Source of the DNA: Tepidiforma thermophila
GTDB taxonomy: Bacteria; Chloroflexota; Dehalococcoidia; Tepidiformales; Tepidiformaceae
Assembly (NCBI RefSeq): GCF_002563855.1
Contig: NZ_PDJQ01000001.1
Span: 372,001-436,000 of the forward strand
Length of the DNA stretch: 64,000 nt
Reading direction: 5' to 3'
Part shown: positions 54,401-62,162 of the stretch, one piece after another
How positions within the stretch are numbered: position 1 is the stretch's first letter
Layout: every line of letters starts with the position of its first letter
Position numbers and translations under genes: made by a program
The notes under the pieces: model-generated
The model's database searches: none
Told to the model about the DNA's origin: nothing
Seen by the model: only the letters and a program-made list of their open reading frames with translations

Positions 54401-54835
54401 ACCGGTGCGGCGGTGGGACTGCTTCGCCGTTCCCCGGGGCTGCGCCGCGACCGGCGCGGGAGCCGGGGCCAGCGAAGCGCCGCAGGCTCTGCAAAACTTC
54501 GCCGCCGGGTTGACCTCGGCGCCGCAGGCGGGGCAGGCCGGTACAGCGACGGGAGCAGGTGGGACCGGCCCCTGCGCAGCGGAGCCGAGCGCGGTCCCGC
54601 ACACCCGGCAGAAGAGCGCCGTGGGGCTGGCCTCGGCGCCACAGGCCGGGCAGGTGCGGACGGGCCCAAGGGCACCCTCGTCCCCTGGCACCCCACAGGT
54701 GACCGGGAGACGGCGACCGCATGCACGGCAGAACCTCGCACCAGGGCCGTGCGGCGCCCCGCAGGCCGGGCAGGCGGAGCGGCCTTCGTCGGGCACGCCT
54801 GGCGTTCCGGTCTTGTTCTCGTCAGTCGCTTCCAT
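51455..54835 (-). CDS. Large membrane-anchored protein with three zinc ribbons
   Basis: 1126 aa. Three C-x2-C ... C-x2-C ribbons at ~23-42, ~62-82 and ~100-122 (for example CPACGAEVNPAAKFCRACG), then a TM (AVLAVAAVILVGGAALLAL, ~150-168). A very large extracytoplasmic part of ~950 residues follows. Visible elements are a ZU5/beta-like block (VRLVHPGGAELTVPPGD), a helical region around 380-640 and beta-rich ends (TWTVQFTASP). No enzymatic motif recognised. A GAGGAG Shine-Dalgarno supports ATG 54835 (GTG at 54838 is alternative). Neighbours carry the same ribbon-TM layout. Confidence 0.8.
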   Translation of the reverse strand: MEATDENKTGTPGVPDEGRSACPACGAPHGPGARFCRACGRRLPVTCGVPGDEGALGPVRTCPACGAEASPTALFCRVCGTALGSAAQGPVPPAPVAVPACPACGAEVNPAAKFCRACGASLAPAPAPVAAQPRGTAKQSHRRTGRARTAVLAVAAVILVGGAALLALRFRGDGDGEPTAIPRESRIERLGPAPGPGPNGLERHAPVRLVHPGGAELTVPPGDILYSEYLDLRRLEAPPESPAWRFAGPAYTFVSVTGVVHEDPIEIRLPAAGAGADAVIVALAPSGAWQPLPTERVGDRLVAALAGVPAPWTVAVASPKPFTRPADLEPTGLADAERLAFADRAAWREEARAWLEAHPVPPDEELEQAASPSASLLASRSAAAAPVAIEFSKWEKEYAETLLRLAGAGAVLEAGRAGVVPALGAGGPVAFEHYRAGVLTLLKLRDRWFQNRDAWSEMFGERGNYQAVLLDSGVALQDSLETAFARYAPWGIELTAALVRSRAIADIDLAVVYGEALFADVILPPGMLPDLERQLTGQGGWAGTPEMTLRLRLFSRAAIENWSLLDYLKDWRTEAFLRYLPVALWVLGISSGGPSLLAATVADQVLNWWQAQYETASSPAIYGTIQWATTALAGGQLLFDATDDTLVTSFGLRIVDLSEQTRQTVGTALGWAQFLYSAAVSWAVTGSDWYLLKDIRAITEGTRGYCPGGRCNWLYAQNIPPVQVIGVARGAAARPADYYPATRVRMAAWNLQYNPAAIAAGRLDLHEIFRSGSREASLQVGSREALTGPAFLRNLGWEPYVKESWPDATIDITPDLQAIRIAVPRADLAKYRSWSRAKLGDPIADYNLLLRLETADGDHQVLRITGVDTERSTADRENVYLIAALATRKDAGRDDLEPGFRGSDDNPTTVERSSVTPLRQRYTAYLYASGQQEEDWVPVEVVFPPNPGPRTDADVVAAPRVHETDAAASAKPPTEWTLVDVRLEVNGTFKDPYALYLLSFVERIAPSACRLERKFWDDGEEFGLHCVFEPGCPRDESCFSLNLASVPKPDYPLGSKLTITKDRIQGYLCTGATDENACSHRSFIDAALAPGGQLSGQFGWTWDEMAFGEPYAQGTWTVQFTASPKR

Positions 54836-54893
54836 CACCAGCTCTCCTCGCTCCCGGTTTCAGCCGGGCGACCGGCCTCGGTGCAGGGCCCCG

Positions 54894-55844
54894 TCAATCG
54901 AAGGGGTTGATGTCTTCGCACTCCTCTATCGACTCGGCGACCGCCGACAGGCGGGCCTCCACCTCGGGCGGGGGCTCCGGCGTATCGCCGAAGTCCCGGA
55001 GGGCCTGCAGGATCTCGCCGCGCTCGGCGGCGGCCAGCAGGGTGCGGAGCTGTCTGACCGCTGCCTCGTGGTAGTCGCGCGCGTCGGGCGGCGGCTTCGC
55101 CGCAGCCATGCGATTGACGTAGGTGCGGAGGGGGCCGGCGATCGCCTTGCTCAGCTTCTCCGAGTCCTGCACCAGCTCCGGGTCGCTGAAGTACCGCTCA
55201 GTCTCCTCCCCAAACGTTTTCGTTGCGACGCACACCGCCCGGACGTACGCCTCGTCGCTGCCGGTCCCGCCGTCATCGCGGGAGCGGAACACGATGAACG
55301 CACCGGCGACAGCAGCGGCGACCACCAGCACCACCGCCAGGGCGGCCCACGGACTGACGCCGCCCCGCCGCGCAGCCGGCGGCTGCGCGGGCGCTGGAGC
55401 CCGGGCAGGCGGCCGGGCCGGGCGCGGGGCAAACGGCTGCACCCGCGCACCGGCGGGCCGAGCCGCTGGGGTGGCCGGCGGAGCCGCCGGGGCGGGCGCG
55501 GGCGGGGCAGGGGCGCCGGCGAGCCGGGCGCCGCAGCTCCGGCAAAACTTTGCGTTCAGGGCGTTCTCGGCACCGCAGACCGGGCAAACCGGCGCGACCG
55601 GCGCCGCTGGCGGAGCCGCAGGGGCGGCGTCGAGCCGGGCCCCGCACTGCTCGCAGAAGTGCGACCCCGCCTCGTTCTCTGCGCCGCAGGCCGGACACCG
55701 CACCGCCGCCGGCGCGGGCGGGGCCGGCTGCACCAGCCGCGCACCGCATTCGTGGCAGAAATGCGCGCCCGGCCCGTTCTCGGCGCCGCAGGCGGGGCAG
55801 GTCAGCCGGGTCGACCCTCGACCGCTGAACTCCGGGGTGTCCAC
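54894..55844 (-). CDS. Zinc-ribbon membrane protein with a helical extracytoplasmic domain
   Basis: 316 aa from the GTG. Three ribbons (CPACGAENGPGAHFCHECG, CPACGAENEAGSHFCEQCG and CPVCGAENALNAKFCRSCG). A Pro/Ala/Arg linker, one TM (LAVVLVVAAAVAGAFIVF, ~195-213) and a ~105-residue helical domain with two Cys follow. The frame opens at 55898, but a TACGTT box ends 7 nt before GTG 55844, so the shorter start is used. It is the third member of the ribbon-TM set; function unknown. Confidence 0.75.
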   Translation of the reverse strand: MDTPEFSGRGSTRLTCPACGAENGPGAHFCHECGARLVQPAPPAPAAVRCPACGAENEAGSHFCEQCGARLDAAPAAPPAAPVAPVCPVCGAENALNAKFCRSCGARLAGAPAPPAPAPAAPPATPAARPAGARVQPFAPRPARPPARAPAPAQPPAARRGGVSPWAALAVVLVVAAAVAGAFIVFRSRDDGGTGSDEAYVRAVCVATKTFGEETERYFSDPELVQDSEKLSKAIAGPLRTYVNRMAAAKPPPDARDYHEAAVRQLRTLLAAAERGEILQALRDFGDTPEPPPEVEARLSAVAESIEECEDINPFD

Positions 55845-55851
55845 GGCCTCG

Positions 55852-55857
55852 AACGTA
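55852..55857 (-). promoter_or_regulatory. -10-like TACGTT before GTG 55844
   Basis: TACGTT on the minus strand, 7 nt from GTG 55844, matches the leaderless pattern of the window. Confidence 0.35.
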
Positions 55858-55938
55858 GGGCGCGGACGGGGCGTGCGGCGAGGGCCGACCGGGCACATCC
55901 GCAGCCGCCGTTGGGCCGCGCCCGCCCGCCCCGCCGGC

Positions 55939-57195
55939 TCAGCTGAGGGCCCAGCCGGCCCAGGCGAGGGCGGCGGTGACGATGACGCCGGGCCAGACTT
56001 CGGCGGCGAAGCGGCGGCCGCCGCTGGCCGCGGAGAGGACCATCTTCGTCACGGAATTCGTCGTGAAGGCGGCGAGGATCGGCACAACGGCATCGGCGGG
56101 GTCGACCCGCCCGCCGGCGGCGAGCCCGGCGACGGCGATCGCGGCGGCATGGGTATCGGCGAAGCCGGCAACCGCAGCCGAGAGCAGGACGCCGCGGTTG
56201 CCCAGCCAGTCGCCGAGGGCGGCGGAGACAAAGAGCACGGCCGTGACCGTGGACGCGAAGAGCACCGCCGTCTTCAGGTCGAAGGCGCGGCCGCCGGGTT
56301 CGTGCGCGTCGGCGGCGGCATCGCGCAGGGCGCGCAGGGCGAAGATGGCGCCGTAGCCGACGGCGGCAACGCCGGCGAAGGCCATCGCCGGCCAAAGCTG
56401 CTCGAGCGTGCGGCGGTCGGTGGCGCCGACAACGATGACCATCTGCACGACGGTCGCGACGGTTGAGAGCACGGCGGCGGCGACGGCGGGGGTGCGCAGG
56501 GCGGGGGTCTCGCGCGCGCGGGCGCCCATCGCGGCGATCGTGGCCGAGCTGGAGACGAAGCCGGCGGCCAGCCCGGAGAGCGGCAGGCCGACGCGGGCCC
56601 CGAGCAGCCGCACCGCGGCGTAGCCGGCGCCTCCGATCGCCATGACGATGACGACGAGCCGCCAGATGGCGAAGGGGTTGAACACGCCGTATGGCCCGAT
56701 CCGCTCGTTGGGCGCAAGGGGGAGGATGACGAGCGCGGCCCCGGCGAAGAGGAGGGCATCGTGCACCTCCTGTTCGGTGAGCGCGCGGGAGACGAGGCGG
56801 TGGAGCTGCTCGCGGGCGGCGAGGAGGATAGCGACGACGACGGCGATGCCCGCGGCAAGCTGCGGCTCCTGCTGGGCGAGAGCGCCGAGGAGGAAGGTGA
56901 CAATGACGGCCACTTCGGTGGTGAGGCCGGGGTCGGTGCGGTCGCCGAGGATGTAGGCGGCGAGGACGGCGAGGGCGACGAAGCCGAGCGCGACGGCGAG
57001 AACGACCCCGCCGCCGATGGCCATGGCGATGCCGCCGGCGAGGGCGACGAGGGCGAAGGTGCGGATGCCGGCCGCGCCGCGGGCAGGGCCTTCGCCTTTG
57101 CGGCGCTCGCGCTCGGCGCCGAGGAGGAGGCCGATGCCGAGGGCGACCGCGAGCCGCACGCCTTCTTCGTCGAAACGGACGCCTGCAACGTCCAT
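55939..57195 (-). CDS. MgtC/SapB-DUF4010 membrane protein
   Basis: 418 aa, ~12 transmembrane helices. The N-terminal MgtC-like domain has RLAVALGIGLLLGAERERR, GIRTFALVALAGG and LGDRTDPGLTTEVAVIVTFLLGA. A DUF4010 domain follows (GLAAGFVSSSATIAAM, FADTHAAAIAV, FTTNSVTKMVLS). MgtC proteins adjust Mg2+ use and F-ATPase or phosphate uptake under Mg starvation. It is followed by corA upstream on the same strand. The last 45 bp are duplicated behind mgtA. Confidence 0.9.
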   Translation of the reverse strand: MDVAGVRFDEEGVRLAVALGIGLLLGAERERRKGEGPARGAAGIRTFALVALAGGIAMAIGGGVVLAVALGFVALAVLAAYILGDRTDPGLTTEVAVIVTFLLGALAQQEPQLAAGIAVVVAILLAAREQLHRLVSRALTEQEVHDALLFAGAALVILPLAPNERIGPYGVFNPFAIWRLVVIVMAIGGAGYAAVRLLGARVGLPLSGLAAGFVSSSATIAAMGARARETPALRTPAVAAAVLSTVATVVQMVIVVGATDRRTLEQLWPAMAFAGVAAVGYGAIFALRALRDAAADAHEPGGRAFDLKTAVLFASTVTAVLFVSAALGDWLGNRGVLLSAAVAGFADTHAAAIAVAGLAAGGRVDPADAVVPILAAFTTNSVTKMVLSAASGGRRFAAEVWPGVIVTAALAWAGWALS

Positions 57196-57223
57196 CAGCG
57201 GTGCCCCAGCCCCATGCCGGGCA

Positions 57224-58177
57224 TCAGAACCACCCGCGCCGGCGGAAGAAGAGGGCCATCGAGGCGGCGATGCCGGCGATGGCGAGGAGCATCGCGCCGA
57301 AGCCGTAGTTGCTGCGCAGGCCGGGGATCTCCTCGAAGTTGGTGCCGAAGATGCCGGTGATCACGGTGGCCGGCAGCGCCAGCGCGGCGACGACGGCGAG
57401 GACTTTCATCACCTCGTTCATCTTGTTATTGAGGGTGCTGAGGTAGGTGTTGAGGGCAACTTCGGCATCGTCGCGCAGCTCCTCGAGGGCGAGGTCGACC
57501 CGCAGGAGGTGGTCGTAGATGTCGCGGAAGTAGATGACGTTCGACGGCTGGACGAGGGCGAATTCGCCGCGGCCGAAGCGGAGGACGACGCTGAGCAGGG
57601 GCGCCATGGTTCGGCGGATGGAGCCGGCGGTGCGCCGCATTTCGAGGACGCGCTGGCTGAGGCCGCCGTTGCGGTCGCCTTCGATGATGAGGTCGGCGAG
57701 GGCGTCGAGCTGCTCGCTCATGGAGGAGACGCGCGGGAGGAAGCTATCGACGACGCGGTCGAGCACTTCGTAGAAGAGGCCGTCGGTGCCCGGGCGGACC
57801 GCAAGGCCCTGCTCGAGGGCATGGACGACGCCGTCGACCTCGGGCGCGGTCGCGGGGTCGTCGCGGTAGGTAATGAGGAAGTCGGGCCCGAGGAAGATGT
57901 CGAGCTCTTCGAGGATCGGCTCGACGGTGCCGGGCTTCATCGCGAGGACGACGATGAAGAGGTAGCTGCCGAAGTCGTCGATCTTGGGGGTATGGAGGTA
58001 GGGGGAGAGGCAGTCTTCGATGGCGAGCGGATGGAGGTGGTAGCGGGAAGCGAGTTCGAGGAGGTCGTCGCGGTCGGCGCCGGAGAGGTCGTACCAGCGG
58101 GGCCCGCCGTCGAGTTCGCCGGGGCGCCAGCTGCCATCGATGCACGTCCAGGTGCGCACGTGCGCATCGTAGGGCAC
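57224..58177 (-). CDS. corA: CorA-family Mg2+/Co2+ transporter with a GTN selectivity motif
   Basis: 317 aa. Cytoplasmic domain with HPLAIEDCLSPYLHTPKIDDFG and FITYRDDP, a long stalk helix, then TM1 and TM2 at the C-terminus. The filter loop reads TGIFGTNFEEIPG, where CorA normally has GMN and ZntB GxN; here Met is Thr. The tail RRRGWF is short and basic. Mg2+ is the likely ion given the neighbouring mgt genes, but ion choice may be altered. The gene is 28 nt from the mgtC-like gene, so an operon is likely. Confidence 0.92.
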   Translation of the reverse strand: MPYDAHVRTWTCIDGSWRPGELDGGPRWYDLSGADRDDLLELASRYHLHPLAIEDCLSPYLHTPKIDDFGSYLFIVVLAMKPGTVEPILEELDIFLGPDFLITYRDDPATAPEVDGVVHALEQGLAVRPGTDGLFYEVLDRVVDSFLPRVSSMSEQLDALADLIIEGDRNGGLSQRVLEMRRTAGSIRRTMAPLLSVVLRFGRGEFALVQPSNVIYFRDIYDHLLRVDLALEELRDDAEVALNTYLSTLNNKMNEVMKVLAVVAALALPATVITGIFGTNFEEIPGLRSNYGFGAMLLAIAGIAASMALFFRRRGWF

Positions 58178-58192
58178 AGCGGGGCTCTACCG

Positions 58193-58405
58193 TCAGGGTT
58201 TCGGGGCGGGGGTGTCCTGCTCCTGCCGGCGGCGGCGTTCTTCTTCGGCCTGGCGTTCCCGTTCCTGGTACCAGTCATCGAGGGAGTCGTCCCGCCAGCG
58301 GGGGCCGCGGTCATCGTCCTGGCCGCGGGAGAGCCAGAGGGCGAGCGCGCCGGCAGCCATGAAGAGCGGCATGGCGATGGCGGAGACGAGGGCCGGGTTG
58401 ACCAT
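58193..58405 (-). CDS. Small one-TM protein upstream of corA
   Basis: 70 aa. The N-terminal TM (NPALVSAIAMPLFMAAGALALWL) is followed by a charged Arg/Glu/Gln-rich tail (YQERERQAEEERRRRQEQ) likely to be coiled or disordered. It begins 15 nt upstream of corA on the same strand and could be a corA regulator or just a small operon partner. Not in a recognised family. ATG 58405 has no strong Shine-Dalgarno. Confidence 0.6.
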   Translation of the reverse strand: MVNPALVSAIAMPLFMAAGALALWLSRGQDDDRGPRWRDDSLDDWYQERERQAEEERRRRQEQDTPAPKP

Positions 58406-58570
58406 GGGGCCAGTGTCGCGCGGGGGCGCCCTGGTGTCACGCGCGGCGGCAATGCGAAATTAACTTTCCCGGGGGCAGCAGCGTTATCTCTAGTGCACGG
58501 GCGAAACGCCTGAGTATGCTCGGAAGGAGGACGCTCGGTATTCCGAACCCGGCGCGGCCCAGGGGGCTGG

Positions 58571-59140
58571 ATGGCAGAGACGGCAACCGACGAACTGGCA
58601 CCCGACTTCGACGAACAGGCTGTGGTCGAAGCCGCCCAGGACGGGGACCGTGAGGCGCTCTCGCTCCTCTACGACCACTACTTTCCCCGCGTGTACCGGT
58701 ACGTCTCCGCCCGGCTCTCCAGCACCGAAGATGCCGAGGATGTGACGACGGAGATCTTTCTCCGGGTCATCGAAAACCTCCGCAGCTTCAGCTTCCGGGG
58801 CCTGCCGTTCGGGGCGTGGGTGTTCCGCATCGCACGGAACGAGGTGGTCAGCTTCGTCCGGCGGCGGAAGGTCCGCTCCCAGGTAGCGCCGCTCACGGAC
58901 ACGATCCCGGACCCTGCGCCCGACCACACGGAGGAGGTGCACACCGCACTGACGATGGAGGTGGTCCGCGCAGCCACCGCAAAGCTCCCGGAAGCGCAGC
59001 GGCAGGTGATCGAACTCCGGTTTGGTGCGGGGCTCTCGGTGGCAGAGACTGCGCGGGTGCTCGGGAAAACCGAGAATACGGTGAAAGTCCTCCAGCATAA
59101 GGCGATCGCCAAACTGCAAACGATGGTGCCGCTGCAATGA
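58571..59140 (+). CDS. ECF/sigma-70-family RNA polymerase sigma factor
   Basis: 189 aa. Region 2 is LYDHYFPRVYRYVSARL with EDAEDVTTEIFLRVIENL. Region 4 is LPEAQRQVIELRFGAGLS plus AETARVLGKTENTVKVLQHK, an HTH for -35 recognition. Length and layout are ECF. The next gene starts inside its stop (ATGA at 59137-59140), so the pair is translationally coupled; the downstream product is likely the anti-sigma partner. Confidence 0.95.
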   Translation: MAETATDELAPDFDEQAVVEAAQDGDREALSLLYDHYFPRVYRYVSARLSSTEDAEDVTTEIFLRVIENLRSFSFRGLPFGAWVFRIARNEVVSFVRRRKVRSQVAPLTDTIPDPAPDHTEEVHTALTMEVVRAATAKLPEAQRQVIELRFGAGLSVAETARVLGKTENTVKVLQHKAIAKLQTMVPLQ

Positions 59141-60144
59141 TCCGCCGGCTGTTCGACCGCAAGGCTGGCCACCGGGCCGACATCCTCGCCGAAGCGCAGG
59201 CCCTGATCGACGACGGGCTGGAGCCGGACTTCGTCCTTTCGCTCTTCCCCGAGGAGGCTGACTGGCTGGCCGGGATGCTGCGGGTGACGGCGGCGGTGAC
59301 GGATGCCTACGCGGCCGAGCCGGCGAGCTACTACTTCGAGGCCTCGCTGAAGGCGAAGGTGCTCGCCCGGGCGACAGAGCCGACGACGCCGGCAGAGCCG
59401 CTCTTCCTCCCCGTCCCCGGCTACTCGCCGGTGCGGACCGCGGTGGCGAGCATGGCCGTGCTCTCGGGAGCGGCAGCCGTCGGCGTGCTCGCGCTCGGGT
59501 TCGTTACTGCCGGCGACGCGGTCCCGGGCGACTGGAACTACGCGTTCAAGCTGGCGAACGAACGGCTGGAGTACACGCTCTCCCGCGGGGATGCCCGGAT
59601 CGATGTCCAGCTGCGGCAGGCCGAGGCGCGCGTCTATGAGCTGCAGCAGCTTGCGGCCCGGAACGACAACCTGGTCGCCTCGCTCGAAGGGCTGCAGCGG
59701 GAGCTCCGTGCGATTGCCGACCTCGCTGAGAAGCAGGGCGGGCTGACGGACGTCCAGAAGGCGCGGGTGAGGAGCCTTGCGGAGCAGAGCTCGACGGTGC
59801 TCTCGCAGGCGCGCAACCGGCCGGACGTCGACCCGGAGAAGGTAGCCGCCGCGGCGGCCGCCATCGATGACGCCGTTTCGGCGGCGCTCGGCGGGGTGAC
59901 GCCGCTGGCGACACCGGAGCCGACTGCGGCTGCAGCGCCTGAGCCGTCGCCCACGGGGACACCCGAGCCCGCCGCGACCGCCACGGGGGAGCCGGCCGAG
60001 ACCGCGACCCCGGAGCCGGCGGGCAGCGCGACTCCGGAGGCAACGCCCGCAACCCCGGCGACAGCCGAGGCGGCGCCTTCGGCGACGGTGGAGCCTGCGG
60101 AGGCCCGGGAAACGCCGGCGCCGCAGCCCTCATCCAACCCCTAA
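59137..60144 (+). CDS. DUF5667-like membrane partner of the ECF sigma factor
   Basis: 335 aa. An N-terminal ~90-residue helical cytoplasmic part, one TM (VASMAVLSGAAAVGVLALGF, ~108-128), then PGDWNYAFKLANERLEYTLS, the DUF5667 hallmark, a coiled-coil stretch (LQRELRAIADLAEKQGG) and a long TPEP/TATP-rich tail. It is encoded after an ATGA overlap with the sigma gene. DUF5667 proteins frequently sit beside ECF factors and probably hold them at the membrane; that role is inferred from gene order. Confidence 0.85.
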   Translation: MIRRLFDRKAGHRADILAEAQALIDDGLEPDFVLSLFPEEADWLAGMLRVTAAVTDAYAAEPASYYFEASLKAKVLARATEPTTPAEPLFLPVPGYSPVRTAVASMAVLSGAAAVGVLALGFVTAGDAVPGDWNYAFKLANERLEYTLSRGDARIDVQLRQAEARVYELQQLAARNDNLVASLEGLQRELRAIADLAEKQGGLTDVQKARVRSLAEQSSTVLSQARNRPDVDPEKVAAAAAAIDDAVSAALGGVTPLATPEPTAAAAPEPSPTGTPEPAATATGEPAETATPEPAGSATPEATPATPATAEAAPSATVEPAEARETPAPQPSSNP

Positions 60145-60226
60145 CCCCTGCTTGACCTCGCCGTTGCCGCTCGCCGGGGCGGTGCCTACCCTGCGATCAG
60201 CCTCCAGGACCCGATGGAGTTTGCCG

Positions 60227-60784
60227 ATGCTTCGACTGCGCCTCGCCGCAGCCCTTCTCCTCCTTGTCCCCGCCGCGGCCGCGGCCTGCGGGGACGACGA
60301 TGACGCGCCCGCCGGGGATGCCGGGGCGGCCCCGACCGTGAGCGAGGCCGATGCCCGCCGGACCGAGGTGGCGCAGGGGCTGGAGCAGCCGGTGCCGCCG
60401 GACCGGCCGCTGCCGACGCCGACGCCGCTGCCGGACGACCTCCCGGTTATCCAGGTGGTGACGCCGGGCGGCACTGCGTACACGCCGAACCGCGACGAAT
60501 TCAAGGCGCTGCCGACGACGACCCTGGAGATTGGCGGCAAGGAGTACACCGGCGTGACGCTCGCGGCCGTCGCCGCGAAGGCGGGCGCCCCGGCCGACAG
60601 CACCGCCACCATCCAGGGGACGCGGATCGATAACCTTCGCCTCGGCGCGATCCGCTACCCGCTGGCCGAGGTGGGCGAGACGACGCTGCTGGTGTTCAAC
60701 CAGGCCGGCTACCTCGACCTCGTGTCGTCGAGCATCCCGCAGGAGCAGTGGCTGCAGACGGTGACCGGGATCGCGTTCCAGTAG
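60227..60784 (+). CDS. Predicted lipoprotein with a sulfite-oxidase-fold-like domain
   Basis: 185 aa. Signal peptide MLRLRLAAALLLLVPAAAAA with a lipobox Cys (AAAAC), then an Asp-rich spacer and a TPTPLP linker. The C-terminal ~110 residues (PNRDEFKALPTTTLEIGGKEY, VTLAAVAAKAG, TTLLVFNQAGYLDLV) resemble the molybdopterin-oxidoreductase fold without a Moco Cys, seen in small secreted proteins. The frame from 60152 is rejected since the signal peptide begins at 60227. Function unknown. Confidence 0.7.
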   Translation: MLRLRLAAALLLLVPAAAAACGDDDDAPAGDAGAAPTVSEADARRTEVAQGLEQPVPPDRPLPTPTPLPDDLPVIQVVTPGGTAYTPNRDEFKALPTTTLEIGGKEYTGVTLAAVAAKAGAPADSTATIQGTRIDNLRLGAIRYPLAEVGETTLLVFNQAGYLDLVSSSIPQEQWLQTVTGIAFQ

Positions 60785-60791
60785 GAGCCGG

Positions 60792-62081
60792 TCAGCGGCC
60801 GCCGGCAACGGCCCGCGTTTCGCGGCGGACCTCGGCGGCGGCGACGGCCAGCCGGCGGTCTTCGGCGACCCGTTCGGAGCGGGACGCGAGCTGGAGGAGG
60901 GCCACGCTGACAATCACGACGGCGCCCATGAGCATGAGCGTCTCGCGGATGCCGATGTGGTCGGCGACGATGCCGATGGGGAGCGCGAAGAGGCCGAAGA
61001 GGCTCCAGCTGAGCATCGAGATCGACTGGACCCGGCCGTGGTACTCGTGGTCGGTGTTCGACATGGTGAGGGCGTTGTTCAGGCCCTGGAAGCCGCTGGC
61101 GAGCCCGCCGACGGCGACCATGACGGCGAGGCCGGCGAGGAGATTCGAGGTTGCGCCGAGGGCGATGAGCGAGCCGCCGAAGGCCATCGCCAGCACCGGC
61201 TGCCAGAACCAGGCGCGGCGGCTCTCGGCGAAGGTCGCGACGAGCACCGTGGCGGCCACTGCTCCGATAGCGGCGAAGGACTGGAGGAGGCCCAGGCCGC
61301 CCGAGCCGGCGCGGTAGACATCGACAGCGACCGACGGCAGGAACGACTGGTAGGGGAAGCCGACCATGATGACGGCGAAGCCGGTGAGGATGAGGAGGGC
61401 GAGCGAGGGGCGCCGGCGGACGTAGCGGAGGCCGTCGGCGAGGTCGCGCAGGGGCGAGACGGGATGCTCGCGCGGTTTGGGGTTGCCGGGCGGGAGGCGG
61501 AACATGGTTGCCATGGCGATGAAGAAGCCGAGGGTCGTCATGAGGTAGACGCCCCCGGTGCCGATGACCGCGATGGCGATGAAGGCGCCGGCGATGGACG
61601 GGCCGATGACGCGGGTGCTGTTCATGCTGAGCTGCTGGAGGACGACGGCGTTGCCGATGGCGTCGCGGCCGACGAGGTCGCCGATGAAGGCCTGGCGGGC
61701 CGGGCCGATGAAGGCGAACCCGGCGCCCTGGACGACGCCGGCCACGATGAGCATCCAGTACTCGATGTGGCCGGTCTTGATCATGACGGCCACCCAGAGC
61801 GAGTTGAGCGCGATGATGCCCTGGCAGATGACGAGCAGGTTCCGCTTGGGGAGCCGGTCGGCGAGGACGCCGCCCCAGAGGCCGAGGAGGAGCTGGGGGA
61901 CGCCGAAGGCGATCATGACGCCGCCGAGGGCGGTGTTTTTGCCGGTCAGGTCGTAGGCGAGGTAGCCCCGCGCCACGATCTGCATCTGCATGCCGAGGAA
62001 GGAGAAGAGCGTGCCGATCCACAGCAGCCGGAACTGCGTGTTCTCGAGCGCGTAGAACGTCCGGCGAAGCCACCCGGCCAG
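60792..62081 (-). CDS. MFS transporter (Bcr/EmrB-like), probable CTG start
   Basis: 429 aa, 12 TM helices. The first ATG in frame (61991) would cut the transporter inside TM1. Codons upstream of it read LAGWLRRTFYALEN, then TQFRLLWIGTLFSFLG, the typical MFS N-terminus. The open frame runs to a stop at 62112-62114, but no ATG, GTG or TTG occurs there. A CTG at 62081 has GAGGG 7 nt upstream, which fits as a Shine-Dalgarno site. MFS motif A is GVLADRLPKRN. Substrate unknown; drug or metabolite efflux is inferred from the family. Confidence 0.8.
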   Translation of the reverse strand: MAGWLRRTFYALENTQFRLLWIGTLFSFLGMQMQIVARGYLAYDLTGKNTALGGVMIAFGVPQLLLGLWGGVLADRLPKRNLLVICQGIIALNSLWVAVMIKTGHIEYWMLIVAGVVQGAGFAFIGPARQAFIGDLVGRDAIGNAVVLQQLSMNSTRVIGPSIAGAFIAIAVIGTGGVYLMTTLGFFIAMATMFRLPPGNPKPREHPVSPLRDLADGLRYVRRRPSLALLILTGFAVIMVGFPYQSFLPSVAVDVYRAGSGGLGLLQSFAAIGAVAATVLVATFAESRRAWFWQPVLAMAFGGSLIALGATSNLLAGLAVMVAVGGLASGFQGLNNALTMSNTDHEYHGRVQSISMLSWSLFGLFALPIGIVADHIGIRETLMLMGAVVIVSVALLQLASRSERVAEDRRLAVAAAEVRRETRAVAGGR

Positions 62082-62162
62082 CGCTTTACCCTCACGTGAA
62101 GGTTTGAGGGTTCAACCCTACCACATCATTGGCCGGGGGCGAAGCTTTGCGGCAGCGGGGGC

